Assembly (NCBI GenBank): GCA_029990175.1
Contig: JARKIP010000017.1
Location: 13,906,001 to 13,970,000, forward strand
Length of the DNA: 64,000 nt
Reading direction: 5' to 3'
Source of the DNA: Petunia secreta
Taxonomy: Eukaryota; Streptophyta; Magnoliopsida; Solanales; Solanaceae
A program made the position numbers and the translations under genes. How positions within the stretch are numbered: the stretch's first letter is position 1; every line of letters starts with the position of its first letter. Below the pieces are notes generated by a model that had not been told where the DNA came from, did not search any database, and worked only from the letters and a program-made list of their open reading frames with translations. This document shows, piece by piece, positions 40,404-53,731 of this stretch.

Positions 40404-42119
40404 TATCAAGGTTCAAACCATAACGGACATAATATTGGGATATTCTACATTATTGACATTTTGAGACTAACTTTTTTCTTTTCCTTTTTTTTTTTTTTTG
40501 TTCAGGACTAAAACTTAGTTTCCTTTGCATTTCTTTTATTATTTTAATTTTATTGGGTTGTCTTTACACTTCCTCCACTCTTGAAAAGTTTTACACTTGT
40601 ACATACCATAAACGATTAGGTGGATCTCACGGCCGTTTCACTCTCAAAAAATAATTTAGAGGAATGGTTTGGAATATAGTTGGTCTATGGTACAGCAAAC
40701 AATTCGCCCACCCCTTGGTTGTCCGCCGAGGGGAACCGTGTCTTTGTCTAGAAACCCACTTTTAGAAGTTCCTATTAGGAGAATGTTTCACAACTCACAC
40801 TTCAACGATTTCCAAAATCCTCCACAAGTTTGTTAAATCCTTTTTTTAACGGTTTAACTTAATGATTCTTTTTATATTTTTATATTATTTTGCTGCAGTT
40901 ATCTTATTTCTCGAAACGAACTTGTTTCTTTTGTTTTTCTTTACATTAAATTTATTTTGTGAATTACTTCAACATTAGCATCCTTTTTCAAAACTCTTAC
41001 ACATTTTTAGAAAACATGTGTATTTCCTTTCAAAACTGGTACATTTTTAAACGTGTGCATACCGCTCATACTTCCTGCCACTCCTGGCAGTTTCAAATCG
41101 TGCGTTGAAAAATACGGTAGTTACGACCGCCTCTTTCCTCACAAAATGCCCTATAGGGGAACAACTTGGAATCTAGTTTGCCCGAGACGTTCTCGCTCCC
41201 AAGTCATCCGCTTGGGAGGATAATAAAACTCGGTCTAAGTCAACCCAGCTCTTAGTGGAAACTCTAGGACCATGCATCTTGACAGATCGTTAGTCGACTT
41301 GCTCTCAAGTCCGATAGGCCAACTTATTCAAACAATCTGAACGAGTCCTTAACCCCCAAAGAGCGTTGAACATGATTTATTTGCATTTACTTAAAGGATT
41401 GAACATGCAAATATAGACCGTTTATTGGAGCTGTTCTGCATTCAATGCCATTCAAAGGCACAAGGGTAACCGAACGGGCATCAAAAGCCCAAATTGAGTC
41501 AGAAGCCACTAAATGATTGGAATAATTATGCATTCAATGCCATTCAAAGGCAAAAAAAGGTAACCTAAGAGGCATAAAAAGCCCAAATTGAATTAGAAAC
41601 GACCGTTTATTCCTGAGCAGTTGGAATTATTCTTTATTAAATGCTATTCAAAGGCATAAAAGGTAACCTAAGAGGAGTCAAACACAGAAAGGATCATTTA
41701 TTCCTAAGAGGTATGAATAAGTTTTGTATTCAATGCTATTCAAACGCACAAAAGATAACTGAAAAGGAATTAAAAGCCCGACTTGAAGCAGAAACGACCG
41801 CTTGATAGACAGGATGACACATAATGCACATTTATCCTTTAGGCATTATATAAAGACTTGACATCCCTTGTATGTAAAAAGTCCATTAGCAACCTTCTTC
41901 TAAAAGTGTCCTAAGGGTTCTCAATCCACAACGACACTTCTTTTCATATTCCATACTGTATTGTTTTCAAAAAACATGTGCCACACGTTAATCGCGGAAT
42001 TTAAGCATCTTCCTTCCATTTTTCTCCTTCCTTCATCTTTTCCAAAGATCATGGCCATTAGAACATGGTTACTGGAGTCTCTCAGTTACTCAAAGATTGG
42101 TAGGGAAACCTAAGTGTAG
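40404..42119 (+). other. E5 untranslated leader
   Basis: No coding sequence found in about 1.7 kb apart from the four-copy tandem repeat at 41448-41805. Long leaders are normal for Ogre elements. Confidence 0.6.
41448..41805. repeat. Four-copy tandem repeat in the E5 leader
   Basis: Copies start near 41448, 41530, 41634 and 41726. Each begins GCATTCAATGCCATTCAAAGG or a variant, followed by GGTAAC and AAAAGCCCAAATTGA. Spacing varies from 82 to 104 bp. Confidence 0.8.
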
Positions 42120-43627
42120 ATCAACAAGACCAACTTAAAATAGTATTGGGGAATCTGATTTTGCTACTGGAACACACTGCAATGAAAGGGATAGTAGAAT
42201 CACGGTACACTATTGGGATGCAGACCGACCGGTTTTTCATTTTGGAGGTGTAGATTTGAAACCATTTCTAGAGGAGATAGGCGAATTGATCAACTTCCAT
42301 TTGAAAGTGATGAGATATTGATGAGTAAGAACATTACACCTGAGGAGTTCTTCGAAATGGTAGGGTTTAAGCCTGAATTATGCAAAGATAGTATGAGGTA
42401 GTCGGGAATTTCTTTGACTTCCCTTTATATCAAATTCGGGTACGGGGAAGCATTTCATGAATTCGGAGATTATTTCAGCAATAACAAGGTAGATTGGCAA
42501 GAGCAGATGATACTTGCTTTTGTTACCAGCTTTTTAGGGACTGTCGTGTTTTTAGAACAGAAAGGACGAGTTGACATTTGCATGATATCAATTGTTGATG
42601 CCATACTCAAGGACTTTAACAAGAAGTACACTTTGGTATCGATGATTGTTGCAGAAATATATTAAGCATTATAAAGATGCAAGAACGGTGCTAGCTTTTT
42701 TGAAGGTTGCAATTTGCTTCTACAAATTTTGTTGATGGAACATTTGCGAAAGATGAACAGCATAGACCAAGACTTCAACTTCATACCAAGAGAAAACTAC
42801 ATTTTGACTCATACCGCCCACATGGACAACACTCTCGAGAAATGCGACCAACCAACAACTGCCAAAGGCTGACACCATATGTTTTATCATCTGACATTTG
42901 AAAACATACAATGGATGTTTGATTACTTTCCCAGCACAGCAGTAATCACAAGATTTGAAGGAGCTTCATTTCTCATCTTGGTTGGATTTAGAAGAGTACA
43001 CTCATACACTCCTTTAAAGGCACTCAGACAAGCAGGGAGAAAGCAGATTGTACCCCAAATTGCAGATATCAGAAGTTTCAAAGTAGATATTCTCCGAGGA
43101 ATGATACCATTCAAAGATAAGATATTAGAACTTTGGAGAGCAAGACATCAAATGGAATTCAAGATTATTGGACGAGAGAGGTTTGCCGCAGGCTATGATG
43201 AGGATTACCAGACTGGCTTAGGAAAGACATAGCAAGGGAAGAAATGCTGCTGAGTTAGAAACCGAGTACAAGAGGCTACGCAAATAACTAGCAAGGGCAC
43301 GAGAGAAAATGGAAAAAAAGCAAAGTTTAGTCGAAGCAAAGAACAAAGAAAAAAGACAAATGGCGCAATAATGCAAAACTATTGACAAAACGAATAGAGT
43401 CTATAGGCGTATCGGCTGGCGAAGGAATGAACTCTGTGGCTGACAAAGGAATGGAGGAAAAAGGAAAGAAGGCTTGGGGAATGTTAAAGAATCTCATAAT
43501 TGATATATCCCGACTTTTAACTGATGCAGACAATATCATCTTTCAAGGAGACTCATCAAAGGCAAGCTTGTCCGAGGGAGACTCGTATGAAGAAGAGGAA
43601 GAATCTTCTGGAGATGGATCAACATGA
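42120..43627 (+). pseudogene. E5 ORF1 (Ogre-type DUF7745-like protein), broken
   Basis: The extra ORF that Ogre elements carry before gag. Recognisable order across frames: LGNLILLLEH, then VHYWDADRPVFHFGG (42203 region; compare the xYWDPxxxVFxF motif of this family), then LKPFLEEIGELINF, and later ITPEEFFEMVGFKPEL. RQAGRKQIVPQIADIRSF and ILELWRARH come next at about 43030-43150, then a lysine-rich coiled-coil-like stretch (43270-43370) and an acidic end EEEEESSGDGS (about 43590-43624). At least three frameshifts and stops at 42399, 42663, 42874 and 43230 break it. The protein's function in Ogre elements is unknown. Confidence 0.65.
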
Positions 43628-46600
43628 AAGATGTTCCTTTGGCCATGATCTAATTTCCTAGCAAACGTTTAGTCTTATCCTTCTCTTACACTGCTTCAAT
43701 ATCAGGCAATGAAATAAAAATCAATGTTCAGTAACTGCAATATTTCACTTAGGCTCCGCATTATGTTAGCAAACGAAATGATACCTGCGGTACAAAGCGC
43801 TTTTCAAATCTTCGTGCGTAAAGCAGTCATTCCAAGTATAGATGCATTTCTTATTTAATATGTGATGCAGGGAAAAATGAATGGAAGCTAGAAACGATAT
43901 GTAAATGCGAAAACGATAAAGATAAAGATAAAAACGAGACGAGACTCGAACGATTACCTAAGTAGAAACGAGGAACTTGTCTCGCTACACCTCAAGTGAA
44001 TGTCAAGGAATCACCTACGCTATAAAACTATCCTCAAGAGATACCCAACTCTTGCAAATAGAATGATCAAAGATGGATGATGCTCAAATTTGAATCCACC
44101 AATAGAATTCAAGTTTCCAACAACAGTTCAAAGAGAGCATAGCTCAAGTTTCTTCAATATTCAAAGTGATGTAATGAAATAAAATGTCTAAGTGTCCTAT
44201 TTATAGTCTTTCATAAGGCATGGTGAAATGACTAAAATGCCCCCAAAGCGAAATAAGACATACTAGGCAACTTAAGGGCAAAATAAGAACTTTACACAAA
44301 ATCCCATCAAGACTAACAGGGGGAGTCGGTCCTCTCTCAAGCGTGCTCAAGTCCATGGCTTCAAATCACTCTCGAACCCTCATCCGAAGGCCTTGACTTA
44401 CAACCTTTGTGCTCTTCAAGCTTGGTTCTTGATGGTTGTCGCTTAGGCCAATTTGCCAGGCATCAATATGTGTGCATTGCATGAATTTTTTTGTTGCGGT
44501 AGGTCTCTTTCTACCTAAGTGAATCCTTTTCCAAAACCAATCTCCTACCAAAGCAACTCACCTCCCTAATCTATGCCCATATCCCGATATCGAAAACCTT
44601 TCGCATATCCTGATAATTCGTTATCCTTTACCAACTCAAAAACTTGTTATCCAAAAGTTTGGCTTAAGTCGAATGTCAAGGCAGAAGATATGGTTAAGCA
44701 AAGTGCATTTATCAGTGATTGGTCAGCAAGAAAAGTCTTTTACAACAAGCACTATACACATGGAGTAGAAACTGACAGGGCAAAAGATATGTTAGTCAAA
44801 CTCAAAGTCACACTTGACTTACCACAATGCCTTTTGACATTAGTGACCGAGGATGACTTCGTTGCACCGGTCTACACTATTGCACCGCCCGCAATATAGC
44901 AATATGATCCAAAGCATTTTCCAAGCTCGCACTTGTTCATGGCCGAAAGAGTAGTCAAAGGGTTATCAGAAAGCAACAATGAGGTTGAGAAATGACGGGA
45001 ACCCAATTGATGTTACAAACGTTCATGCACAACCACCGAAATTAGCAGGTTGATTCAACTTGGAAAGAACTTGGAAAGGAATGCAAAGATGCAGTGACAA
45101 AAGCTCCCATTACATGATGGAAATAAAAATCCCATGAGTATTTAGAAGCATGTCTTGACCGATTAAACCAAGACAAGACAATGAACTCAAGATGGAGTTA
45201 TCTGAAACGCTAACAAGACCAAGCATTTATTTGATACAAAAGCACGCGCAAATAGATTTCTTGGAGCAATTTTGGTCGAAAGCTTTATTAGAGTGAAGTC
45301 TCATGACAACAACTAGATTTGAGTAGGAAAGTACGATATGACCAACCTCTAAAATAGTCTTGAATGAAGCATGAATCTGAGAATGTGCAAGATATATAGA
45401 TAACCTATATTGGATTTGGTGTCTCGGCAATAAAATATTTTTCAACAAGGAAAGTCGGTGCAAAGATTGAATTGTAGCAATTGGTTGACAAATATGATGG
45501 ACATTGGGTATCTCTTTTAAAGACGTATAGGCATCATGACAGACAAATTTGCAAGGAAAGATGACAAATACACTCAAGGTCTTGGTGTTTAATAAAAGCC
45601 AACCTCTCTTTCTGTTGCACAACACAACGTACTCCCTACACAACATTTTTATCACTTTTCATTGAAATTCAACTTCTCGTCTCCTGCTTAAATAAGCATT
45701 AGTCATTTAACCAAAATCCTTATCTTGACTGCTACATAAGGCACTCAAGCAATCTTTTGAAGTCCCTAGACGATCTATCATAATTTCCCAAATTCATGTG
45801 CTAATCTATCATCCGCGGTCTAGGCATCCTCTTAAGCTTATGTGTCATTTTTGCCTGCTAATGTGTTAACCCTATTTTACTATAGTTGCTTTGCATTTGA
45901 ACACCGAAATTGGCCGAGAATCTGCATTCAGAAAAGGCCGAAATGGCATGCCGAGCTAAAAACATTTTCTTCTGGAACAAAGCCTTTTGAGCCACTAGCA
46001 TATGACACCGAGAGAACCCAGATAATCCAAATTTCACTACCATACAAATTTTGATGTGGACAACAAAAATTAGCTAATATTTTACCCACACATGAGTCGT
46101 AAGAAAGAAATCTAATCACTATACAACAGAAACTGGAAAAAATCACAACCTCACACCGCACCCAACTTACACGATAAACAACATCCCCTCTGCCAAGACA
46201 TTCAACAATAACTTTATCAGGCACAACACAATCCAGGACGGACAAAAGGACAAAACCTGACACCTTTACTCCTTTAGCTCAGTCAAAAGAGATTGCAACC
46301 AACACAAGTCACTCCCCAAATACTCAATCCAAGATTCGATCCTACAAAATTCTACACTCATCACCCAAACATTCAATACCCTGACACCACAAAACATCCA
46401 GCACTGAAACAAAAAATTCATAGTCTGATTGACCAAGGCAAAACAATGATACAATAAGGACCAACAAATGGAAACCGCAACTCCTAAACCACAAATACAT
46501 TTTCTATATACACCAATCCATCAAAGTTAGCTCCATGACTTTTTGAAAAGAAAAGCACGAAACATGAAGACACCCCGTCACAACCCAAGCCAAATGCAAT

Positions 46601-47094
46601 TTTGAAAAACCTCCAAATCCAGAAATATCCAAACACCAAACCTCAGTCTGAGTATGCAAGTATCCACATAACCAAAGTCATCAAAATACTCGATCATCAC
46701 ATTAAAGGACAAATGCATATTCAAGCAAATACTTTGGTGTTGAGTGCAATGCAACCACTCTGTTTCGACTAACGAATCTTTCTTTGAGAGCAGATATTTC
46801 TACACAAATACAAGACTCGCAGGCACTACTACAATATGGCGATCTATCAACGACAATAAATTGGGGCAAAATATTTGAGGACTCCCTCAAAAATTCCAAA
46901 AGACGCAAGCTAACACTGGTGCAGAATTTTGAGGATGAAACTCAAAATTCACTAAAGACCCAAAGATACAATCAAATGACAATCAGCGTGAAACTGCTCC
47001 AGGCAATACTATATACACGGCAACCTCATTCTATATTTTTAGCACTTCACTTTACTGTTGTTCGCAGGGTACACAGCCCGACACGACAGGCAAA
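43628..47094. other. Unresolved region, probably decayed retroelement
   Basis: About 3.5 kb without a recognisable gag or pol. At 43870-44560 the minus strand carries TATAAATAGG (about 44194-44203 reversed), so an LTR fragment in minus orientation is possible. The plus frame 44573-44899 (MPISRYRKPFAYPDNSLSF, later KLKVTLDLPQCLLTL) is open for 108 codons without a motif I know. The minus frame 45227-45655 (142 codons) is likewise unrecognised. I saw no rRNA or tRNA sequence in it. Confidence 0.4.
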
Positions 47095-47382
47095 CATCTC
47101 ATGACGAGAGGCAGTAGCAGTAGGTTCTCATTACAAGGACGTAGTAGCAGTGCTGACGAGTACATAGGTTCTCATTACGAGGAGGCAGTACATCTCACGA
47201 CGAGAGGCAGAAGAAGTAGATTCTCATTATGAGGAGGTAGTAGAAATGTTGACGAGCACATAGGTTCTCATTATGAGAAGAAGGCACATCTCACGATGGG
47301 AGGCAGTAGCAGTAGGTTCTCTTTACGAGGAAGCAGTAACAGTGCTGACGAGCACATAGGTCTCTTTATGAGAGGCACTAGC
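47095..47382. repeat. 96-bp tandem repeat, three copies
   Basis: Copies start at 47095, 47191 and 47287, each CATCTCACGACGAGAGGCAG or a variant, then AGCAGTAGGTTCTCATTACG, then GCTGACGAGCACATAGG. The upstream phrase GTACACAGCCCGACACGACAGG (47070) returns as GTATACAGCCCGGTGCGACAAG at 47481, just before E6, so a larger repeat is involved. Confidence 0.88.
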
Positions 47383-47519
47383 AAGACGATCCAACGACAG
47401 GAAAGTCTATTTTACATTTACAAATATTATTTTCAATAGCTCACCCTTATTTGCAGAAAACAGCGCGCCAGTTTTCTAAGGTATACAGCCCGGTGCGACA
47501 AGCAATTATCTCATGATGA

Positions 47520-48857
47520 TGTTTGACATTTTATGCCTATATTTCCTTAATATTTCCTCATGTTTGAGCATTTTATTCGCCCGTTTTCTAGTTTATGATG
47601 TGATTTTGCATAGATATTGTGTCGCATGTGTATAGGTCGTTATGAAGTGTAATTGGAGCTTTAAAGATCATGATCGAGCAAGAAAAGATTGGATTTTGAT
47701 TGAGGATTGGATCGAGCACACGAAGGCATAACACGACGCGAGCTGTGGAGAAAGCCAAGGCAAATTAAGCCTGGCGCTTTGACAGGCGCGCCGCGCCCCC
47801 AAAGGCACCCAGCTTCTGGCGCTTTACTCAGCGTGGGGCGTGGCCAAGGTGCCTGGACTTCGATGGGTTCTGCTTGTTTCAGCGCTTTCGGGGGCGCGGG
47901 ATGCCAGCTATAGCGCCCCTAGAGCATTTTTGGACTTCCTATTTCGTCTAGGCTTAGGTGTAACTTATTACTAGGCCTTTGTAAACCCTGTAAATACTCT
48001 TTTACTTTGTTTTTGATAGGAGTTAAGAATTTGGAGCAATTTGAGAGCACCATACTTCATTGCACAAGGGTTTATTCCTAATCTTTCATCTATTTAATCA
48101 TTTACATTATTATTTCATCAATTCATTGCCTTGTGATTATGAATATGCGTGGCTAATTGTTACGTTCTAGGGTTAGAGTATTTCATGAAAGTTGAGATTT
48201 GAAGATTGATTCCCATTAATTGAATCCCATAACGGGTTACTTATTCTTTCTTGATTTCACCTGCTTAATTATTAGTGCTCGATAATTATGCATTATCTAT
48301 GGTTTTTAGATTGAACTCGAAAGAGGGAATGTAATTACGTAATAAGAAAGAGTAGGACTAGTTTGTGAACCAGGGCATCGGGGAACCAATTTGTGATTAG
48401 GATAGATATATACTTGCTCGCCTAGTTTAACTAATTACAGAATTCGTTAATGCGTGCACGTGATTCAACCCATAGACATATAGGGATTGAAGTAGCCTGC
48501 ATAGACTGTGAAGAATCGAAAGGTTTTCATGGGTACATTTACTCTGTTAGTTAGTAACCCGGGATTTAAGAAGTGGAATCAATTGGAAAACTCAACTGGA
48601 TTGTTCGTAACTCTGACCCTGGACCGCCTTCTTAATATTGTTAACAACCAAAGTTTGCACCATTATTTGAATAACTTCCATCATTTTAATTACTGCTATT
48701 TAGTTACTAAAACTCTCACTATTGGAAAAGATCCCTGAATAGTTGTTAGAAATTGTTTATTAAGTGTCAGTCTGAATAGTCCTCGTAGGAACGATACTCT
48801 ACTTATCATTTTGTTACTTGTCGACCACGTATACTTGCGTGTGTGTTGGGAACAACA
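47520..48857 (+). repeat. E6 5' LTR, Athila-like
   Basis: About 1338 bp, TGTTTGACATTTTATGCC to GGGAACAACA, followed by a tRNA-Asp-type primer site. A G+C-rich block at 47760-47930 has repeated GGCGC words (GGCGCTTTGACAGGCGCGCC, GGGCGTGG, TAGCGCCCC). The plus frame 48508-48738 is LTR sequence and not a gene. The start coordinate is inferred from the TG...CA rule because no second LTR is present. Confidence 0.7.
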
Positions 48858-48863
48858 AGTTTT

Positions 48864-48881
48864 TGACGACGTTGCCGGGGA
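48864..48881 (+). other. E6 primer-binding site (tRNA-Asp type)
   Basis: TGACGACGTTGCCGGGGA, two mismatches from the Athila-type TGGCGCCGTTGCCGGGGA, seven bases after the LTR. Confidence 0.75.
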
Positions 48882-48980
48882 CTAATTTTTGACTGAATTC
48901 TTTTTGAACGATTACATATTATCTATTTAGGTTTAATTTTTTGTTGAGTTTCTTGTGCTGTTTCAAGCAACAGGTTTTGC

Positions 48981-50526
48981 ATGCAAAGGAATAGAAAGGA
49001 CGAACCACTCGCACCTTTTGATCCCGAGCCTGAAAGGACCTTGAGAAGGGTAAGAAGAGAAGCAAGAGATTGAAAAGCACTAGCAATTGTACTTGCGTCC
49101 TTACCTACTGAAATGGCAGAAGAACGAGCAGTAGCAGTGCGAGATGTTGCTCTTCCCAGCCTGGGGGGGAGTAGTGTCTAGTATTGTAAAACCCGCTATC
49201 ACCGGGCACTTTGAGATTAAGCCCGGCATGATTCAGTTGCTGCATGTGACTGGGCAATATGCTAGATTACTTCATGAAGATCCGCAGCAACACATTCAAA
49301 ATTTCCTGGAGATCAGTGATACTTATACACCATCGGGGGTTCCTACTGATTATGTTCGCTTGACGTTGTTCCCGTTTTCACTGATTGGGGCAGCAAGGAA
49401 GTGGTTAAAGGCTGAAAAAACTGGGTCTATCACTACTTGGGAGGATATGGCTAAGAAGTTCTTGGCTAAATTTTATCCATCTGCCAAGACAGCCCGGCTG
49501 AGGAGTGAAATTATGTCCTTCAGACAGATAGAAGGAGAATCTTTGTATTCAGCCTGGGAGCGTTATAAGGCTCTATTGAGAGATTGTCCACACCAAAACC
49601 AGTCCAATGAGGTTATTGCACATACTTTTGTTGAGGGGTTGAATGCGCATACTAAGATCGTGGTAGATGCTGCTGTAGGAGGCCAAGTACTGGCCTTAAA
49701 TTTTGACCAGATCTATGATTTACTTGACAAGTTTTCGCGGAGCAATCCTGATTGGTAGGGAGTTGGTAGAACTACTGCACAGAAATCTGCTGGAGTACTT
49801 CAATTGGATGCAGTTTCAGAGCTGAGGGCGAAAATGGATGCTATTTCTAATCAAATTAGCAAGCTAGCTCTACCGCAGACTCAACAACCTGCAGCTCCAG
49901 AGCAACAACTTAAAGTCTTTTGTGAGGTTTGTGGAGAGGATCATGCTGCTGACGTCTGTCCATCTAATCCAGAGTCAGTGTATTATGTGGGTAATCAGAA
50001 CAGGTCACAGGGTCAGAATCGCAATCAATATGGTAATAGCTATAACACCAATTGGCTTAATCACCATAATTTTTCTTGGAGGGATAATCGTAAGCAGCTT
50101 CAAGGCAATGAGAGACCCCAAAATAATCTTCAAAATGCACCACAGCAGGGTTCACAGTCGCAGACTCAGCCACAACAGTCTAATTCAGTTGAGGATATTC
50201 TTAGGAAAATTCTTGCAGGGCAGCAAAAACTCATGGATGATTCAGCAGCTCAGGCACAGATAATAAAAGATTTGAGCAATGCTCAGAAAGATCTTGAGAG
50301 ACAAATGGGGCAGCTAGCTGGAGCACAGAATAATAGACCTCGGGGTGCTTTGCCAAGTGATACGGAGATAAATCCTAAGGAATTTGTGCAAGCAGTTACT
50401 TTGAGGAATGGAAGAGCTTTAGAAGAAGTTCCCCCAAAGCCAAGGAAGCTTGTTGGTGAGTTAGAGCGTAATGCTGATAGAGAGGTGGAGAAAGAAGCTG
50501 AGAAAGTAATAGAAAAGCAGCCCTAG
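48981..50526 (+). pseudogene. E6 gag (Athila-like), broken
   Basis: The start is ATG 48981 (MQRNRKDEPLAPFDPEPERT, the usual Athila Gag opening). A TGA at 49071 and a frame change at a seven-G run (49163-49169) follow. Capsid region 49190-49757: GHFEIKPGMIQLL, LTLFPFSLIGAARKWL, TTWEDMAKKFLAKFYP, SLYSAWERYK. A TAG at 49756-49758 then interrupts the frame. The 49804-50526 part has CEVCGEDHAADVC, a zinc-knuckle-like cysteine/histidine cluster, a Q/N-rich linker and a lysine/glutamate-rich end. Stop at 50524-50526. Confidence 0.85.
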
Positions 50527-50559
50527 CCTGCTATTGTGAGACCACCACCACCTTTCCCC

Positions 50560-53500
50560 CAGAGACTTCAGTAACAGAAAGTTGATGCAGCATGCAAGAA
50601 ATTTCTGGAGATCTTGCGTCAGATTCAGGTAAATATTCCTTTGGTGGAGATTTTGCGGGATGTTCCCAAATATGCTAAATACATCAAGGATATTGTTGCT
50701 AACAAGAGAAGACTGACTGAATTCGAGACAGTTGCACTCACTGAGGAGTTTAGTTCTAGAGTTTGAAGCAAGCTTCCTCAGAAATTGAAAGATCCTGGAA
50801 GTTTTATGATTCCCTTGAAAATTGGGGAACATGAGGTTGGACGAGCTTTATGTGACTTGGGTGCTAGTTTGAATTTAATGCTTTCATCAGTTTTCAGGAA
50901 GCTAGGCCTGGGTGAACCACGACCAACTACTGTGACTCTGCAACTGGCTGATAGATCTTTGACATGCCTCGAGGGGATTATTGAGGATGTGCTTGCCTGT
51001 TGATTTCATTATTCTTGATTATGAAGCTGATCCTCAGGTTCCTCTCATATTGGGAAGAGGATTTTTTGCTACTGCTAATGCTGTCATTACAGTTAGAGCT
51101 GGAAAGATGATTGGAAGGTAAATGGTGAAGAAGCTGTATTCAATGTGTTCAGAGCTACCCAGCTTCCTTCCCATTATGAAGAGTTGTCCATGGTGAAAGT
51201 GATAGATGATGAGTTGACTGCTGATGAGAGGTCATTCTTGGCCTCTAATGTTGATTCTCTGGAGAGGGCACTCTTATGTGATGATGATGATATCCTGAAG
51301 GATGATGACATTGAAGAATATTTGGAGATTCTTAATATGCAGAGTAAATTCATCCCAGGGTGGAAGAAATTTGAGGAGCTTGATAGACCATTGACCTTAA
51401 CTCCTGCTAAACCGTCTATTGGGAAGGCTCCTACTCTTGAGCTCAAACCTTTACCTGCGCGTTTGCGTTATGCTTATTTGGGTGAGGGTAATACCTTGCC
51501 CGTGATCCTTTCTTCTTTGTTGTCTGATGTGCAGGTTGAAAAGGTGTTGAGGGTGTTGCGAGAGCGCAAGAGAGCTATTGGTTGTACCATTGCTGATATT
51601 AGAGGGATTAGTCCTTCTTTCTGCATGCACAAAATCCTTTTGGAAGAAGGCCATAAGCCATCTATAGAGCAGCAGAGGAGACTAAATCCAATTATGAAGG
51701 AGGTGGTGAAGAAAGAAATTATCAACTAGCTGGATTCTGGTATTATTTTTCCCATCTCTGACAACAAATGGGTGAGTCCAGTGCAATGTTTTCCAATGAA
51801 GGGGGGCATGACAGTGGTGAAGAATGAGCATAATGAGTTGATTCCTACAAGAACAGTCAGAGGGTGACGAATTTGCATTGATTATAGGAAGTTGAACAAG
51901 GCCACCAGAAAAGACCACTTCCCACTTCCCTTTATTGATCAAATGCTGGATAGACTTGCTGGGCATGAGTATTATTGTTTCTTGGATGGGTATTCGGGCT
52001 ACAATCAGATTGTGATAGCTCCTGAAGATCAAGAGAAGACTACATTTACTTGTCCATATGGCACCTATGAATTTAGGAGGATGACGTTGGGTTATGTAAT
52101 GCCCCGGGGACTTTTCAGCGGTGCATGATGGCTATTTTCACTGACATGGTGGAAATATTTGTTGAGGTGTTCATAGATGATTTCTCAGTGGTTGGTGATT
52201 CCTTTGATGATTGCTTGAAAAATTTAGATGATGTGCTAAGCCGTTCTGAAGAAGCAAATCTGGTGCTGAATTGGGAAAAATTTCATTTATGGTTCAAGAA
52301 GGCATAGTACTTAGGCACAAGGTGTCAAAGCAAGGGATCGAGGTTGATAAAGCGAAGATTGAGGCTATTGAGAAATTACCACCACCTATCTCTGTTAAGG
52401 GGCTGCGCAGTTTCTTGGGACACGCAGGTTTCTATAGGCGTTTCATAAAGGACTTCTCCAAAATTTCTAATCCCATGTGTAAGGTGTGGGAGAAAGATGT
52501 GAAATTTGAGTTTAATGATGCTTGTCTCAAGGAATTTGAAGAGTTGAAGAAAAGGTTGGTGACTACACCAATCATCATTGCTCCTGACTGGTCTTTGCCA
52601 TTTGAATTAATATATGATGCGAGTGACAATGCTATTGGGGATGTTCTAGCCAGAGAATTGGAAGAATCTTTCACTCCATCTATTATGCAAGCAAGTCTCT
52701 TGATGCAGCCCAGTCCAATTATACCACCACTGAGAAGGAGTTGCTAGCCGTAGTGTATGCTTTTGATAAATTCAGATCTTATTTGATTGGCACTCATGTT
52801 GTTGTCTACACTGATCATGCCGCAATCCGGTATTTCTTTGAGAAGAAGGATTCCAAGCCTAGACTAATTCGATGGTTCTCTTATTGCAAGAGTTTGATGT
52901 TAAAATTCGAGATTGCAAGGGGACTGAGAATCAAGTAGCTGATCATTTGTCAAGGCTGGAGAATAGAGATCATGTAGATGAAGGCCTGAGATAAAAGAGG
53001 TATTCCCTGATGAGCAGATTTTTGCTTTAGATGCAGCCGAGGTGCCATGGTATGCTGATATGGTGCATTTAATTGTGAGTAATGTGTGTCCTCCTGGGGC
53101 TACAGCTGAGCAAAGGCGCAAACTCCTTCATGAGAGCAGATTTTATGTGTGGGATGAGCCTTATTTGTACAAGATAGGCCCTGACCAATTGGCTAGGAGA
53201 TGCATTCCAAGGGAAGAAGTTGAGCCAATTCTACAGAGCTGCCATTCCACTCCTTATGGTGGCCATCTTGGTGGAGATCGAACAGTTGCAAAGGTACTTC
53301 AGTCTGATTTCTTTTGGCCTACTTTATTTAAAGATGCTCATGCTTTGGTGAAGCATTGTGATCATTGCCAAAGAACGGGTACTATTTCTAGGTGTCACGA
53401 GATGCGTTTGAACAATATCCTGGAGATTGAGCTGTTTGATTGTTGGGGGATTGACTTTATTGGTCCATTCCTGCCTTCCATGGGCCACAAATACATTCTT

Positions 53501-53731
53501 GTGGCAGTTGATTATGTGTCTAAATGGGTGGAGGCTGCTGCACTTCCAACAGATGATGCGAGTGTGGTGGTGAAATTCATGAAGAAAAATATTTTCACTC
53601 GTTTTGGGACACCGCAGGCTATCAGTGATGAAGGTACGCATTTTTGAAACCGGTTGTTATAAATTGTTGGCCAAGTATGGGGTTCGCCACAAGGTGGCAA
53701 CTGCTTATCATCCCCAAACTAGTGGCAAAGT
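50560..53731 (+). pseudogene. E6 Pol (Athila-like), broken and truncated in integrase
   Basis: Order: linker EILRDVPKYAKYIKDI near 50650-50700; protease CDLGASLNLM near 50851-50880; RT with KNEHNELIPTRTVRG, DYRKLNKATRKDHFPL and FIDDF near 52170-52187 (VEVFIDDFSVVGDSF); RNase H AIGDVLARELEES near 52630, then EKELLAVVYAFDKF-like text near 52735-52770; integrase HHCC with CDHCQRTG near 53356-53380, core CWGIDFIGPF and ISDEGTHF. Stops at about 50764, 51001, 51121, 51727, 51866, 52305 and 52936, with frame changes near 52128 and 52290. It is cut at 53731 in YHPQTSGK by the E7 LTR, so the C-terminus and 3' LTR are missing. Confidence 0.88.

Noticed and set aside
45227..45655. A 142-codon minus-strand frame
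   Set aside because: No recognisable motif or gene context; reported only as part of the unresolved region.
48508..48738. A 76-codon frame upstream of E6 gag
   Set aside because: Located in the LTR; no motif.
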